This document shows positions 49,423 through 58,693 of a DNA stretch of 64,000 bases, piece by piece. The notes under the pieces are model-generated. The model did not search any database. It was given only the letters and a program-made list of their open reading frames with translations, and was not told where the DNA came from. Origin of the DNA: TMED23 sp964566055 (lineage in GTDB: Bacteria; Pseudomonadota; Alphaproteobacteria; Rhodospirillales; UBA2165). A program made the translations under genes and the position numbers. The stretch lies in contig CAZMHI010000015.1 in assembly GCA_964566055.1 (NCBI GenBank), positions 12,468 through 76,467 of the forward strand, in the 5' to 3' direction. The stretch's first letter is position 1. The number at the start of each line of letters is the position of its first letter.

Positions 49423-51147
49423 TTGGCTAACACAGCCACAGTTAGTATTGGCCAACATTCGGAATCAGGCCTCAAAGAATCAAATGAGGATTCTTTTGGC
49501 ATTCTGATTCCGGATGAGCCGTTACTGACGACCAAAGGTATCGCCATGGTCGTTGCCGATGGCATGAGCGGCAGTGAGGCGGCAAAAGAAGCAAGCGAAA
49601 GCTGCGTCAAAAGTTTTCTGACCGATTACTTTTCAACTTCGGAATCCTGGACGGTTAAAACCTCGGCGCATAATATTTTAACGGCTCTTAACCGGTGGCT
49701 TTATGGTCAGGGCTATGCTCAGCACGGCTCCAATCGCGGCATGGTCAGCACCTTGAGTGCGCTTATTTTAAAATCCGGCACGGCGCATATTTTCCATGTC
49801 GGAGATACGCGCATTTCCCGGCTGCGGGGTGATAAGCTCGAGCCTCTCACCAATGAACACCGGCTGCCCGGACGCGGCGATAAAGAATATCTCAGCCGCG
49901 CCATGGGGATCGATCTGAATGTCGAGATTGATTATCAAAGCGTCGCGGTTGAAGCCGAAGACATTTTTGTTTTTACCACAGATGGTGTCCATGATTTTGT
50001 GCCGTCGAAGCTTATGGCTGCACAGATCAAATCTGGATACAAAGATTTAAATGCGGCAGCGAGCGGGTTGGTGGAATCTGCGCTCAGTAATGGCAGCAAC
50101 GATAATCTCACCTGTCAGATAGTTCGCGTTGATGAAGTTGGCCAAGCCGATATCGATAGTCATACCCGTAAACTTCAAGAACTGCCGTTTCCACCGGAAC
50201 TTTCGCCCGGCATGATTTTGGATGGTTATAAAATTCAGCGCGAACTTCATGCCAGCAGCCGCTCTCAGGTTTATCTCGCGCTGGATCAGGAAACCGGCAA
50301 CACTGTTGCCATTAAAACACCATCGGTTAATTACGCCGATGATCCCCTTTATCTCGAACGTTTTCACCGTGAAGAGTGGACGGGCAAAAGGATAAACTCG
50401 CCGTATGTCCTGCGTGTCTATGAAAATGAGCGGCCGAAAAAATTTCTTTATTATGTTACCGAGCATATCGAGGGGCAAACGCTTGGCCAATGGATGCGCG
50501 ATAATCCCCATCCCGACCTGACGGCAGTGCGTGATATTATTGGCCAGATCGCCAAAGGTCTTAGGGCCTTCCATCGCAAGGAAATGATCCATCAGGATTT
50601 GAAACCCGATAACATTCTTATCGATGCTTTTGGCACGGTTAAAATTATCGATTTTGGCTCGGCCAAAATAGCCGGTATCGAAGAGCTGGCGCTGCCGATT
50701 GGCGATACGGGGCATCCCGGAACAAAATGTTACAGTGCACCCGAATTTGTCGCTGAAAGTGGCGGCGCAATGATCGGCTCCAGACGCTCTGATCGTTTTT
50801 CGCTCGGTGTCATTGCCTATGAAATGCTGACCGGCAAACTGCCCTATGGTGAGGGGTTCTCGAGTAAACGATCGATAAATAAACTGTCCTATCAATCAGC
50901 ACGTGATCATAATCCTCAAATCCCAGATTGGATCGACGGCGCCCTTAAAAAGGCCATCAATCCTGATCCTCAACACCGTTATGACAGCTTGTCGGCTTTT
51001 CTTGGCGATCTTGTCACACCAAACCCAAAATTCGTGGTCCAGGAAAAACGCCCCCTGCTGGAGCGTAATCCGGCTGGATTTTGGCGAAGTGCAGCTTTGC
51101 TTTTACTGGCACTAAATACTTTTCTCATATTTATGCTGCAGAATTAG
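49423..51147 (+). CDS. Membrane-anchored PP2C phosphatase / Ser-Thr kinase fusion
   Basis: The 574 residues join an N-terminal PP2C phosphatase (about 5-235; VVADGMSGSEAA, HVGDTR, TTDGVHDF, SNDNLTC) and a protein kinase domain (about 265-535). The kinase shows VAIKTP, HQDLKPDNILID, KIIDFGSAK and YSAPE. The C-terminus ends in one hydrophobic segment (ALLLLALNTFLIFMLQ), a tail anchor. Start is TTG at 49423 with AGGAG seven bases upstream. A kinase gene beside nitrate transporter and reductase genes is also known in Pseudomonas aeruginosa, so a role in nitrate uptake or reduction control is likely but unproven. Confidence 0.88.
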   Translation: MANTATVSIGQHSESGLKESNEDSFGILIPDEPLLTTKGIAMVVADGMSGSEAAKEASESCVKSFLTDYFSTSESWTVKTSAHNILTALNRWLYGQGYAQHGSNRGMVSTLSALILKSGTAHIFHVGDTRISRLRGDKLEPLTNEHRLPGRGDKEYLSRAMGIDLNVEIDYQSVAVEAEDIFVFTTDGVHDFVPSKLMAAQIKSGYKDLNAAASGLVESALSNGSNDNLTCQIVRVDEVGQADIDSHTRKLQELPFPPELSPGMILDGYKIQRELHASSRSQVYLALDQETGNTVAIKTPSVNYADDPLYLERFHREEWTGKRINSPYVLRVYENERPKKFLYYVTEHIEGQTLGQWMRDNPHPDLTAVRDIIGQIAKGLRAFHRKEMIHQDLKPDNILIDAFGTVKIIDFGSAKIAGIEELALPIGDTGHPGTKCYSAPEFVAESGGAMIGSRRSDRFSLGVIAYEMLTGKLPYGEGFSSKRSINKLSYQSARDHNPQIPDWIDGALKKAINPDPQHRYDSLSAFLGDLVTPNPKFVVQEKRPLLERNPAGFWRSAALLLLALNTFLIFMLQN

Positions 51148-51281
51148 AAAATAAAATTAGGCGCTTTTCCTAAAAAACCTCTCTGGCCCCGCCATAAACA
51201 ATTCTGAACGGGAATCACATCGGTCGAATCATGTTGGGCTGGTGTGTTCCCAAATTCGCGGAAATTATCTCAATTTTGTGT

Positions 51282-51296
51282 GAACATATTTGGAAC
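51282..51296 (+). promoter_or_regulatory. LexA (SOS) box upstream of recA
   Basis: GAAC-ATATTTG-GAAC matches the alphaproteobacterial LexA consensus, GTTC-N7-GTTC on the opposite strand. It lies 125 bases before recA, so recA is expected to be DNA-damage induced. Confidence 0.85.
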
Positions 51297-51420
51297 ATAA
51301 CTTTATTTATTATTTATTATCAATTAGTTATAAAAAACACTTGCGTAATAGAACAAAATGAGTACAAATTCCTCTAGTTGCACTCAACAACACCCTATGA
51401 AATAAGGAGGGGGACTCAAA

Positions 51421-52533
51421 ATGTCAGAACCAGCACTTCGTCTCGTGGAGAAAAAAGACATCGATAAGGAAAAAGCACTTGATGCTGCCTTGAGCCAGAT
51501 TGAACGCAATTTCGGCAAAGGCTCAATCATGAAATTAGGCCAGCAGGATGCGCTCGATATTGAAGCGGTCTCAACCGGCTCACTTGGTTTGGATATTGCG
51601 CTCGGTATCGGCGGTTTGCCGAAAGGCCGGGTGATCGAAATTTATGGCCCGGAAAGCTCGGGTAAAACAACGCTATCGTTGCACGCTGTCGCCGAAGCGC
51701 AAAAAGCCGGTGGCACCTGTGCATTTATTGATGCGGAACACGCGCTTGATCCGGGCTATGCCCAAAAGCTTGGTGTCAACGTCGAAGAGTTGCTGATCTC
51801 GCAGCCGGATGCCGGTGAGCAGGCGCTGGAAATTGCCGATACGCTGGTGCGTTCCGGCGCCATTGACGTTCTGGTGATTGATAGTGTGGCGGCCCTAGTG
51901 CCTCGGGCAGAGCTTGAAGGTGAGATGGGCGACACCCATGTCGGCCTGCAAGCGCGCCTGATGAGCCAGGCTTTGCGTAAACTGACCTCGTCCGTTGCCA
52001 AATCCAACACCATGATCATTTTCATCAACCAGATCCGCATGAAAATCGGTGTCATGTTCGGCAGCCCCGAAACCACCAGTGGCGGCAATGCGCTTAAATT
52101 CTATTCGTCAGTCCGTCTCGACATCCGCCGCATCGGTGCGATCAAGGATAAAGAAGACGTGGTTGGTAATCACACCCGCGTCAAAGTCGTCAAAAACAAA
52201 GTGGCGCCGCCCTTTAAGACCATCGAGTTTGACATCATGTATGGCGAAGGTATTTCCAAGATGGGTGAACTGATCGACCTTGGCGTCAAAGCCGAAATTG
52301 TCGAAAAATCAGGTTCCTGGTTTTCCTACGACAGTCAGCGGATTGGCCAGGGCCGGGAAAATGTCAAAACCTTCCTCAAAGAAAATCCTGAGATGGCCGA
52401 TGAGATCGAACGCAAAATTCGCGAAAATGCCGGCTTACTGGCAACCGATATGATCACCACGCCAGAAACGGATGAAGATGAGGACGAAGCGGAAGGTGCT
52501 GCTGAAACCCCTGATCTGCAGGCCAGTGAGTAA
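51421..52533 (+). CDS. recA: Recombinase RecA
   Basis: RecA catalyses strand exchange and triggers LexA cleavage. The 370 residues show the Walker A site GPESSGKTT, the family element VIDSVAALVPRAELEGEMGD, and MKIGVMFGSPETTSGGNALKFYSSVRLDIRR. The C-terminal tail is very acidic (DEDEDEAEGAAE), which is usual. AAGGAGGGGG precedes the ATG. An SOS box lies upstream and a strong terminator downstream, so it forms its own unit. Confidence 0.99.
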   Translation: MSEPALRLVEKKDIDKEKALDAALSQIERNFGKGSIMKLGQQDALDIEAVSTGSLGLDIALGIGGLPKGRVIEIYGPESSGKTTLSLHAVAEAQKAGGTCAFIDAEHALDPGYAQKLGVNVEELLISQPDAGEQALEIADTLVRSGAIDVLVIDSVAALVPRAELEGEMGDTHVGLQARLMSQALRKLTSSVAKSNTMIIFINQIRMKIGVMFGSPETTSGGNALKFYSSVRLDIRRIGAIKDKEDVVGNHTRVKVVKNKVAPPFKTIEFDIMYGEGISKMGELIDLGVKAEIVEKSGSWFSYDSQRIGQGRENVKTFLKENPEMADEIERKIRENAGLLATDMITTPETDEDEDEAEGAAETPDLQASE

Positions 52534-52562
52534 TGAACTCCTAACAATCAAGTTACACGACG

Positions 52563-52598
52563 AAAACGGTCTTTGAGTTCTTCTCAAAGGCCGTTTTT
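52563..52598 (+). terminator. Rho-independent terminator of recA
   Basis: AAAACGGTCTTTGAG pairs with CTCAAAGGCCGTTTT over 15 pairs with one wobble and a five-base loop, ending in a T-run. It lies 30 bases beyond the recA stop. Confidence 0.93.
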
Positions 52599-52698
52599 GT
52601 ATGTAGATTCTATGAATGAAAACCGCTGCCATTCCTGGACATGCCCCCATTTGCAAGGTAAAAGCGCGGGGTTACGATAAGCTAAAACGGTAGAATAC

Positions 52699-55350
52699 AT
52701 GCAGTCGACAAACGATATCCGCGCGCTCTTTTTGGATTACTTCGCTAAGCATGGTCATGAGGTAGTCGCCTCATCTCCCTTGGTGCCGCAGAACGATCCA
52801 ACTTTGATGTTTACCAATGCCGGCATGGTGCAGTTTAAAAACACCTTCACCGGTCAGGAAACGCGCGACTATAGCCGAGCTGCAACCTCGCAGAAATGTG
52901 TCCGCGCCGGCGGTAAGCATAATGATTTGGAGAATGTCGGCTATACCGCCCGTCATCATACTTTTTTTGAAATGCTGGGAAATTTTTCTTTTGGTGAGTA
53001 TTTCAAAGATGAGGCCATTGAGCTTGCCTGGAATTTGATCACCAAAGAATATGGCCTGCCCGCGGATAAACTTCTGGTTACCGTCTTCGCCGAAGACGAT
53101 CAGGCCTTTGAGCTCTGGCAGAAAATTGCTGGTTTGCCGGATGAAAAGATCATCCGTATCCCCACCAGTGATAATTTCTGGTCGATGGGGGAGACCGGAC
53201 CTTGCGGCCCGTGCTCGGAAATCTTTTACGATCATGGCGATCATATTCCGGGTGGCCCTCCTGGCTCGCCCGATGAAGACGGTGACCGCTTTATCGAGAT
53301 TTGGAATCTGGTCTTTATGCAGTTTGAACAGGTGACAGCCGATGAACGCATAGATTTGCCAAAGCCCAGTATTGATACCGGTATGGGGCTGGAACGTATT
53401 TCGGCTGTTTTGCAAGGCACTCATGACAATTACGAAACCGATTTGTTTCAGGCCTTAATTAACGCCTCCTCTGAAATGTCCGGTACGCCGGTTGAGGGAG
53501 ATCACAATGTCTCGCACCGGGTCATTGCTGATCATTTGCGCGCCACCAGCTTTCTGATTACTGATGGCGTTTTGCCGTCGAATGAAGGCCGCGGCTATGT
53601 GCTCCGCCGGATTATGCGCCGCGCCATGCGGCATGCTCATCTGATGGGCTGCGAAGACCCGCTGTTGTTTAAGCTGGTGCCGACGCTGGTCCAGCAAATG
53701 GGGCAGGCTTTCCCGGAACTTACTCGCGCCCAGGCCTTGATCACGGAAACCTTGGAGCTTGAGGAAAACCGCTTTAAACGCACATTGGATCGCGGCCTTG
53801 GCCTGCTGGAAGACGAAACCGAGAAACTTGCGGCTGGAGGCGAATTACCGGGAGAAGTGGCTTTTAAGCTTTATGACACCTACGGCTTTCCACTTGATTT
53901 GACCCAGGATGCGCTGCGCGGGCAGGGCTATAGCGTCGATCTCGAGGGCTTTAACACGGCGATGGAAAAACAGCGCGCCGATGCCAGAGCCGCCTGGTCC
54001 GGCTCGGGAGATGCGGCCACGGAACAAGTCTGGTTTGATATTCGCGAAAAAACCGGCGCCACGGAATTCCTGGGCTACGAAGTAGAAGCTGCCGAAGGCC
54101 AGATCACGGCCATGGTCGTTGATGGCGAAGTTGTCCAGGAGGCCGCCGATGGTGCGGAGGTCGCTCTAATTCTTAACCAGACCCCGTTTTACGGCGAGTC
54201 CGGTGGTCAGGAAGGCGATACCGGCGTGATTTCAATTGAAGGCGGCGCTACTGTCACGGTTACCGAAACTCAAAAGAAACTCGGTGATCTTCATGTGCAT
54301 CTTGGCACACTGTCAGGCGGTAGCCTTAAAACCGGCGATGATGTTCAGCTGGAGGTTGATCACGACCGCCGCTCAGCACTCAGGGCCCACCATTCGGCAA
54401 CCCATTTACTGCATGCCGCTCTTAGCAATGAATTGGGTGATCATATCGCCCAGAAAGGCTCATTGGTGGCGGGAGAGCGTTTGCGCTTTGATATCTCTCA
54501 TCCCAAAGCCATGACACCGGAAGAGCTTTCCACGGTCGAAGATCAGGTCAATATTCAGGTGCGAGATAATTCAGAAGTCACGACCCGGCTGATGACCCCG
54601 GATGAAGCGATTGAGGCCGGTGCAACAGCGCTGTTCGGTGAAAAGTATGGCGATGAAGTGCGCGTTGTCGCCATGGGTAGCACGGACGGCAACCAGGCAT
54701 ATTCGACCGAGCTGTGTGGCGGCACTCATGCCCGGCGCACCGGTGATATAGGTTTGTTTAGAATTGTCTCCGAAAGTGCGGTGGCGGCTGGCGTGCGCCG
54801 TATTGAAGCTGTCACGGGGGCGGCTGCGCAAAGCTATATCGCCGATGAGGCCAAAGCCTTGAGCGATGCGGCAGCGGTTTTGAAAGTCTCACCTGCTGAT
54901 GTGCCGGGCCGGATCGAAAGTCTGCTGGATGAGCGCCGCAAGATGGAAAAGGAAATTACTGAGCTGAGGCGGGAACTGGCGACCGGCGGTGGTGGCGGCA
55001 GTGCTTCAGATGTCAAAGAAATTTCCGGTATTAAATTTGCCGGTAAAACCTTGGACGGTGTACCGGCCAAAGACCTCAAGAGCCTCGCCGATGATCTCAA
55101 AGGGCAGGTCGGCTCCGGTGTTGTCGCGTTGATTAGTGTCAATGACGGTAAAGCTTCGCTGGTGGTAGGTGTCACCGATGATCTGGCCGAAAAGTTAAGC
55201 GCCGTTGATCTGGTGCGCGCGGGCTCCGAAGCCGTTGGCGGCAAAGGCGGCGGTGGCCGCCCGGATATGGCGCAGGCTGGTGGACCCGATGGCGGCAATG
55301 CCGATGCGGCAATCAATGCAATTGAAGAAGCGATTAGCGCTTCAGCGTAG
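52699..55350 (+). CDS. alaS: Alanyl-tRNA synthetase
   Basis: AlaRS charges tRNA-Ala. The 883 residues begin with the class II core (MQSTNDIRALFLDYFAKHGH, MLGNFSFGEYFK). The editing domain holds the zinc-type pattern HSATHLLHAAL and ELCGGTHARRTG, and the C-terminal Ala/Gly-rich C-Ala domain ends with GGKGGGGRPDMAQAGG. Length and motifs are standard. No T-box or other leader regulator is visible between the recA terminator and the start. The MoxR gene follows 22 bases later. Confidence 0.98.
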   Translation: MQSTNDIRALFLDYFAKHGHEVVASSPLVPQNDPTLMFTNAGMVQFKNTFTGQETRDYSRAATSQKCVRAGGKHNDLENVGYTARHHTFFEMLGNFSFGEYFKDEAIELAWNLITKEYGLPADKLLVTVFAEDDQAFELWQKIAGLPDEKIIRIPTSDNFWSMGETGPCGPCSEIFYDHGDHIPGGPPGSPDEDGDRFIEIWNLVFMQFEQVTADERIDLPKPSIDTGMGLERISAVLQGTHDNYETDLFQALINASSEMSGTPVEGDHNVSHRVIADHLRATSFLITDGVLPSNEGRGYVLRRIMRRAMRHAHLMGCEDPLLFKLVPTLVQQMGQAFPELTRAQALITETLELEENRFKRTLDRGLGLLEDETEKLAAGGELPGEVAFKLYDTYGFPLDLTQDALRGQGYSVDLEGFNTAMEKQRADARAAWSGSGDAATEQVWFDIREKTGATEFLGYEVEAAEGQITAMVVDGEVVQEAADGAEVALILNQTPFYGESGGQEGDTGVISIEGGATVTVTETQKKLGDLHVHLGTLSGGSLKTGDDVQLEVDHDRRSALRAHHSATHLLHAALSNELGDHIAQKGSLVAGERLRFDISHPKAMTPEELSTVEDQVNIQVRDNSEVTTRLMTPDEAIEAGATALFGEKYGDEVRVVAMGSTDGNQAYSTELCGGTHARRTGDIGLFRIVSESAVAAGVRRIEAVTGAAAQSYIADEAKALSDAAAVLKVSPADVPGRIESLLDERRKMEKEITELRRELATGGGGGSASDVKEISGIKFAGKTLDGVPAKDLKSLADDLKGQVGSGVVALISVNDGKASLVVGVTDDLAEKLSAVDLVRAGSEAVGGKGGGGRPDMAQAGGPDGGNADAAINAIEEAISASA

Positions 55351-55372
55351 TTAATTCAAAGGATATTAAGAT

Positions 55373-56218
55373 ATGAAGTTTTCAGGTACCGATAATTATG
55401 TCGCGACCGAAGATCTGATGGTAGCGGTCAATGGCGCCATTGCCTTGGAACGTCCGCTCCTGGTCAAAGGAGAGCCCGGCACGGGTAAAACCGTGCTGGC
55501 GCATGAGATCGCCGAGGCGCTTGGTCGGCCCTTGATCGAATGGCACGTCAAATCGACCACTAAAGCTCAGCAGGGACTCTATGAGTATGATGCGGTCTCC
55601 CGGCTGCGGGATTCGCAGTTGGGTGACGAGAAGGTCCACGAGATTTCCAATTATATCAAGAAGGGAAAATTGTGGGATGCCTTCGAGGCGGAAGATATGC
55701 CGATTTTGCTCATCGATGAGATTGATAAAGCCGATATCGAATTTCCCAACGATCTGTTGCTCGAATTGGACCGTATGGAGTTTCATGTCTATGAGACCGG
55801 CGAAACCATTAAAGCCAAACAGCGCCCGATTGTGATTATTACCTCTAACAATGAGAAAGAACTGCCGGATGCTTTTCTGCGCCGTTGTTTTTTCCACTAT
55901 ATTGCTTTCCCGGACCAAGAAGTCATGAGGGATATCATCGACGTCCACTATCCGGATATTCAAAAGAACCTCGTGCGGGAGGCGTTAAACGCTTTCTATG
56001 ATATGCGCGATGTGCCGGGTCTGAAGAAAAAACCAACGACTTCTGAACTGCTCGATTGGATCAAATTGTTGATGGTTGAGGATATTCCGCCGGAAGCGCT
56101 CCGGATGAAAGACGGCAAGGATATCATCCCGCCGCTTTATGGGGCACTTTTAAAGAACGAACAGGATGTTCATTTGTTTGAGAAGCTGGCATTCATTAAT
56201 CGCCAGGAAGGCAACTAG
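55373..56218 (+). CDS. MoxR-family AAA+ ATPase
   Basis: The 281 residues have Walker A GEPGTGKTVLAHEIA (about 36-50), Walker B ILLIDEIDKAD (about 112-122), and the sensor IVIITSNNEKELPDAFLRRC. MoxR ATPases act with VWA-domain partners to mature or activate enzymes. AAGGA precedes the ATG. The next gene, 20 bases downstream, encodes a VWA-domain protein, the usual pair. The target complex is not identifiable from the neighbours, which include alaS and cheZ. Confidence 0.92.
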   Translation: MKFSGTDNYVATEDLMVAVNGAIALERPLLVKGEPGTGKTVLAHEIAEALGRPLIEWHVKSTTKAQQGLYEYDAVSRLRDSQLGDEKVHEISNYIKKGKLWDAFEAEDMPILLIDEIDKADIEFPNDLLLELDRMEFHVYETGETIKAKQRPIVIITSNNEKELPDAFLRRCFFHYIAFPDQEVMRDIIDVHYPDIQKNLVREALNAFYDMRDVPGLKKKPTTSELLDWIKLLMVEDIPPEALRMKDGKDIIPPLYGALLKNEQDVHLFEKLAFINRQEGN

Positions 56219-56238
56219 CTGCGGGTAATAGCGAAGTC

Positions 56239-57420
56239 ATGTTTACTGATTTTTTTCTAACGCTTAGAGACGCCAAAGTTCCGGTTTCGCTTCGGGAATA
56301 TTTGACGCTGCTTGAGGCGATGGATAAAGGCGTTGCCGACTATAAAGTTGATAATTTTTATTATCTGGCGCGCTCGTGTCTGGTGAAGGACGAGCGTAAT
56401 CTCGATAAATTCGATCAGGTTTTTGGCAAATGTTTTGAAGGCCTCGAGTTCACGGCTGAAGAAGACATGGTCGCTGAAATTCCCGAAGAGTGGCTGCGCT
56501 CACTGGCTGAACGCGTCATGACGCCGGAGGAGATGGCTGAGATCGAAGCCATGGGCGGTCTTGATAAGCTGATGGAAGAGCTGAAAAAACGCCTGGAAGA
56601 ACAAGAAAAGCGCCACGAAGGTGGCAGTAAATGGATCGGCACCGGCGGCACCTCTCCCTTTGGCGCCAATGGCTATAACCCGGAAGGCGTGCGCATAGGC
56701 CAGGATAAGGGACGCCATGGCCGGGCTGTTAAAGTTTGGGATAAGCGCCAGTTCAAAAATCTCGATGATCAGGTTGAGATTGGCACGCGTAACATTAAAG
56801 TGGCGCTTCGCCGTCTCCGCCGCTTTGCCCGGGATGGTGCAGCAACCGAGCTGGATTTACCGGATACTATTCATTCGACAGCTAAAAATGCCGGCTTACT
56901 GGATGTAAAAATGGTGCCGGAGCGCCACAACGCCGTCAAAGTCTTGATCCTCTTTGATATCGGTGGTTCGATGGACTACCATATTAAAACCTGTGAGGAA
57001 CTTTTCTCCGCCGTCCGCAGCGAGTTCAAACATCTCGAATACTATTATTTTCACAATTGCCTGTATGAGCGGGTCTGGAAAAATAATGACCGCCGCCATG
57101 TCGACTCAATCATGACCTGGGACGTGCTGCATACCTATCCGGCCGATTACAAGTTGATATTTGTAGGTGATGCGACAATGAGCCCCTACGAAATTTCCTA
57201 TCCGGGCGGCAGTGTCGAGCATTGGAATGAAGAGCCGGGGGCCGTTTGGCTTAACCGTATTTTGGATATTTACAGCCGTTCTATCTGGCTCAATCCGGTA
57301 CCCGAAGATTATTGGCATGTCACACCGACAATTCGTGAGATCAAACGTATGATGGGAGACCGGATGTTTCCGCTGACGCTTGAGGGCCTGGATAATGGCA
57401 TGCGGGAACTTACCCGCTAA
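56239..57420 (+). CDS. VWA-domain protein, CoxE-like partner of MoxR
   Basis: The 393 residues contain a helical N-terminal part (about 1-110) and a Lys/Glu-rich stretch near 110-130. A C-terminal von Willebrand A domain (about 230-390) follows with the metal-site motif LFDIGGSMDYH; the canonical DxSxS has a Gly in the first Ser place. It belongs to the CoxE-like family encoded beside MoxR ATPases. Together the two form a putative chaperone-like pair with unknown client. No aerobic CO dehydrogenase genes are near. Confidence 0.88.
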   Translation: MFTDFFLTLRDAKVPVSLREYLTLLEAMDKGVADYKVDNFYYLARSCLVKDERNLDKFDQVFGKCFEGLEFTAEEDMVAEIPEEWLRSLAERVMTPEEMAEIEAMGGLDKLMEELKKRLEEQEKRHEGGSKWIGTGGTSPFGANGYNPEGVRIGQDKGRHGRAVKVWDKRQFKNLDDQVEIGTRNIKVALRRLRRFARDGAATELDLPDTIHSTAKNAGLLDVKMVPERHNAVKVLILFDIGGSMDYHIKTCEELFSAVRSEFKHLEYYYFHNCLYERVWKNNDRRHVDSIMTWDVLHTYPADYKLIFVGDATMSPYEISYPGGSVEHWNEEPGAVWLNRILDIYSRSIWLNPVPEDYWHVTPTIREIKRMMGDRMFPLTLEGLDNGMRELTR

Positions 57421-57432
57421 AAGCCCGTTAGC

Positions 57433-57963
57433 TTAATCGAATAAAGCGTCGATTTCAGACTGGCTGATGGCTTCGTCTTGACGTTGAGGACCGTGGAGCA
57501 ATTTCTCATCTTCGGTTTTTTCATCACCTTGAATGACAATTTTCTCTAGCTCCTGTTTGCCCCAGGCTTCGATCAGTGATTCAACCCGGTCTTCAACATA
57601 GGTGAGTGATTTAACGACTTTAGAAATTCTTTGGCCGGTCAAATCCTGAAACGAACAGGCTTCAAACAAACCTGAATTCGACGCAGATATTTTGTCAATT
57701 TTAGCCAAAGCGTCTTCATCGCTAATAGATGAACGCAATTCATTGAGCAGTTCTTCATTTTCTTCGACCGTCATCATAATTTGATCAGTGGCCGATTTCG
57801 TTGTTTCGACGATGGCATCCAGTTGATCACTCATTTTTTCAAAACGATGCTCTTCATCAGCTGGATAGTGAATGGCGGCGATTTCCTCGCGTACGCGCTG
57901 AATGTATTGGAATAATCCAGCCAGTTCCTTTTTTAATGCTGCCTCTTCTGAAACACTTGTCAT
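57433..57963 (-). CDS. Second CheZ-type phosphatase
   Basis: The 176 residues are a helical hairpin with the CheZ signature FQDLTGQRI (catalytic D107, Q111). The C-terminal CheY-docking peptide SQSEIDALFD is set off by a segment LLHGPQRQDEAI that parallels LLGGPQLPGDAI of the first CheZ. It is shorter and lacks the Lys tract. It stands alone on the minus strand, converging with the VWA gene. It may act on a separate CheY. The symbol is left blank because cheZ is used for the copy in the cheY operon. Confidence 0.88.
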   Translation of the reverse strand: MTSVSEEAALKKELAGLFQYIQRVREEIAAIHYPADEEHRFEKMSDQLDAIVETTKSATDQIMMTVEENEELLNELRSSISDEDALAKIDKISASNSGLFEACSFQDLTGQRISKVVKSLTYVEDRVESLIEAWGKQELEKIVIQGDEKTEDEKLLHGPQRQDEAISQSEIDALFD

Positions 57964-58181
57964 TTTGCATTCCGACTTAAAATTAATTTCTATAAATTGC
58001 TACTTCAGATCGAATAGTCAACCGACTATTCATCGCTTACCTTTAAATAGGGTTTGAATCATTGAGGATAAAGGTTTTATTTAAGATTAATTATGAATTG
58101 AAAAAAATAGTTAATAATAACAATGGTTTAAGGTTTATAACTGTTGCAATTAATTTAGTGGAAAACCGCATTTTAAAGCAC
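57964..58181. other. AT-rich intergenic gap
   Basis: No gene or clear terminator is seen. The stretch is rich in TTAA and TAAT words, but I found no full TTAA-N7-TTAA box. It probably contains the promoter of the leftward cheZ-like gene. Confidence 0.4.
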
Positions 58182-58583
58182 TCAGTTTTTAGGCGGGATT
58201 TTAAATATCTTTTCCTTAGCTAAAGTGCGGAGCCGCTGTTTGGTATCTTCACCCAAATCATCCACTAGCTTAGACTGAACCTTATGAACAGCCAGCGCTT
58301 GCTGAATGAGGGCTGTTCTTTCGGCTGGGGACGATTTTGATTTAAAATTACCAGCATCCAAATTCGCCTTGGCCTGATCGAGTTTTTCTTGCGCAGAGCT
58401 AATACTTGACGCTGCGGCGACTGCACCATCAAGTAATTCAGTCTCCTCTTGAGATTTGCTAACAGGTTCTACAGCAGGCTCAACAACCGGCTCTGCCGAG
58501 GCCGCTTTTTTCTTTTTCTTGGTACCCGACTTCTTCTTCTTTTTTGAAGCGGGCTTTTTTGATTTAGAAAATATGCCAAACAT
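58182..58583 (-). CDS. Lysine-rich protein of unknown function
   Basis: The chosen ATG at 58583 gives 133 residues starting MFGIFSKSKKP; an upstream GTG at 58646 would add 21 residues, and neither has a clear ribosome site. Residues about 7-27 are nearly all Lys/Ser (SKKKKKSGTKKKKKA). An acidic Pro/Val/Glu hinge and a helical region ending LAKEKIFKIPPKN follow. No family is recognised. It is soluble, with no signal. The Lys head recalls the tract inserted in CheZ, but direct relatedness cannot be claimed from low-complexity sequence. Confidence 0.55.
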   Translation of the reverse strand: MFGIFSKSKKPASKKKKKSGTKKKKKAASAEPVVEPAVEPVSKSQEETELLDGAVAAASSISSAQEKLDQAKANLDAGNFKSKSSPAERTALIQQALAVHKVQSKLVDDLGEDTKQRLRTLAKEKIFKIPPKN

Positions 58584-58693
58584 AATTGTGATAAAATCCG
58601 TTATTTCCTTGCGCTGATCATAGCCGAAAGATGGCCAGCCTGTCACTGCACCTATCCAGGCGGAACCTATAGGTAAATTTATTTTAAAGTGAC

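Noticed and set aside
50047..50895. A long antisense frame (282 codons) opposite the kinase domain gene
   Set aside because: It lies wholly inside a gene with complete PP2C and kinase motifs, has no recognisable domain and no ribosome site; it is a by-product of codon use.
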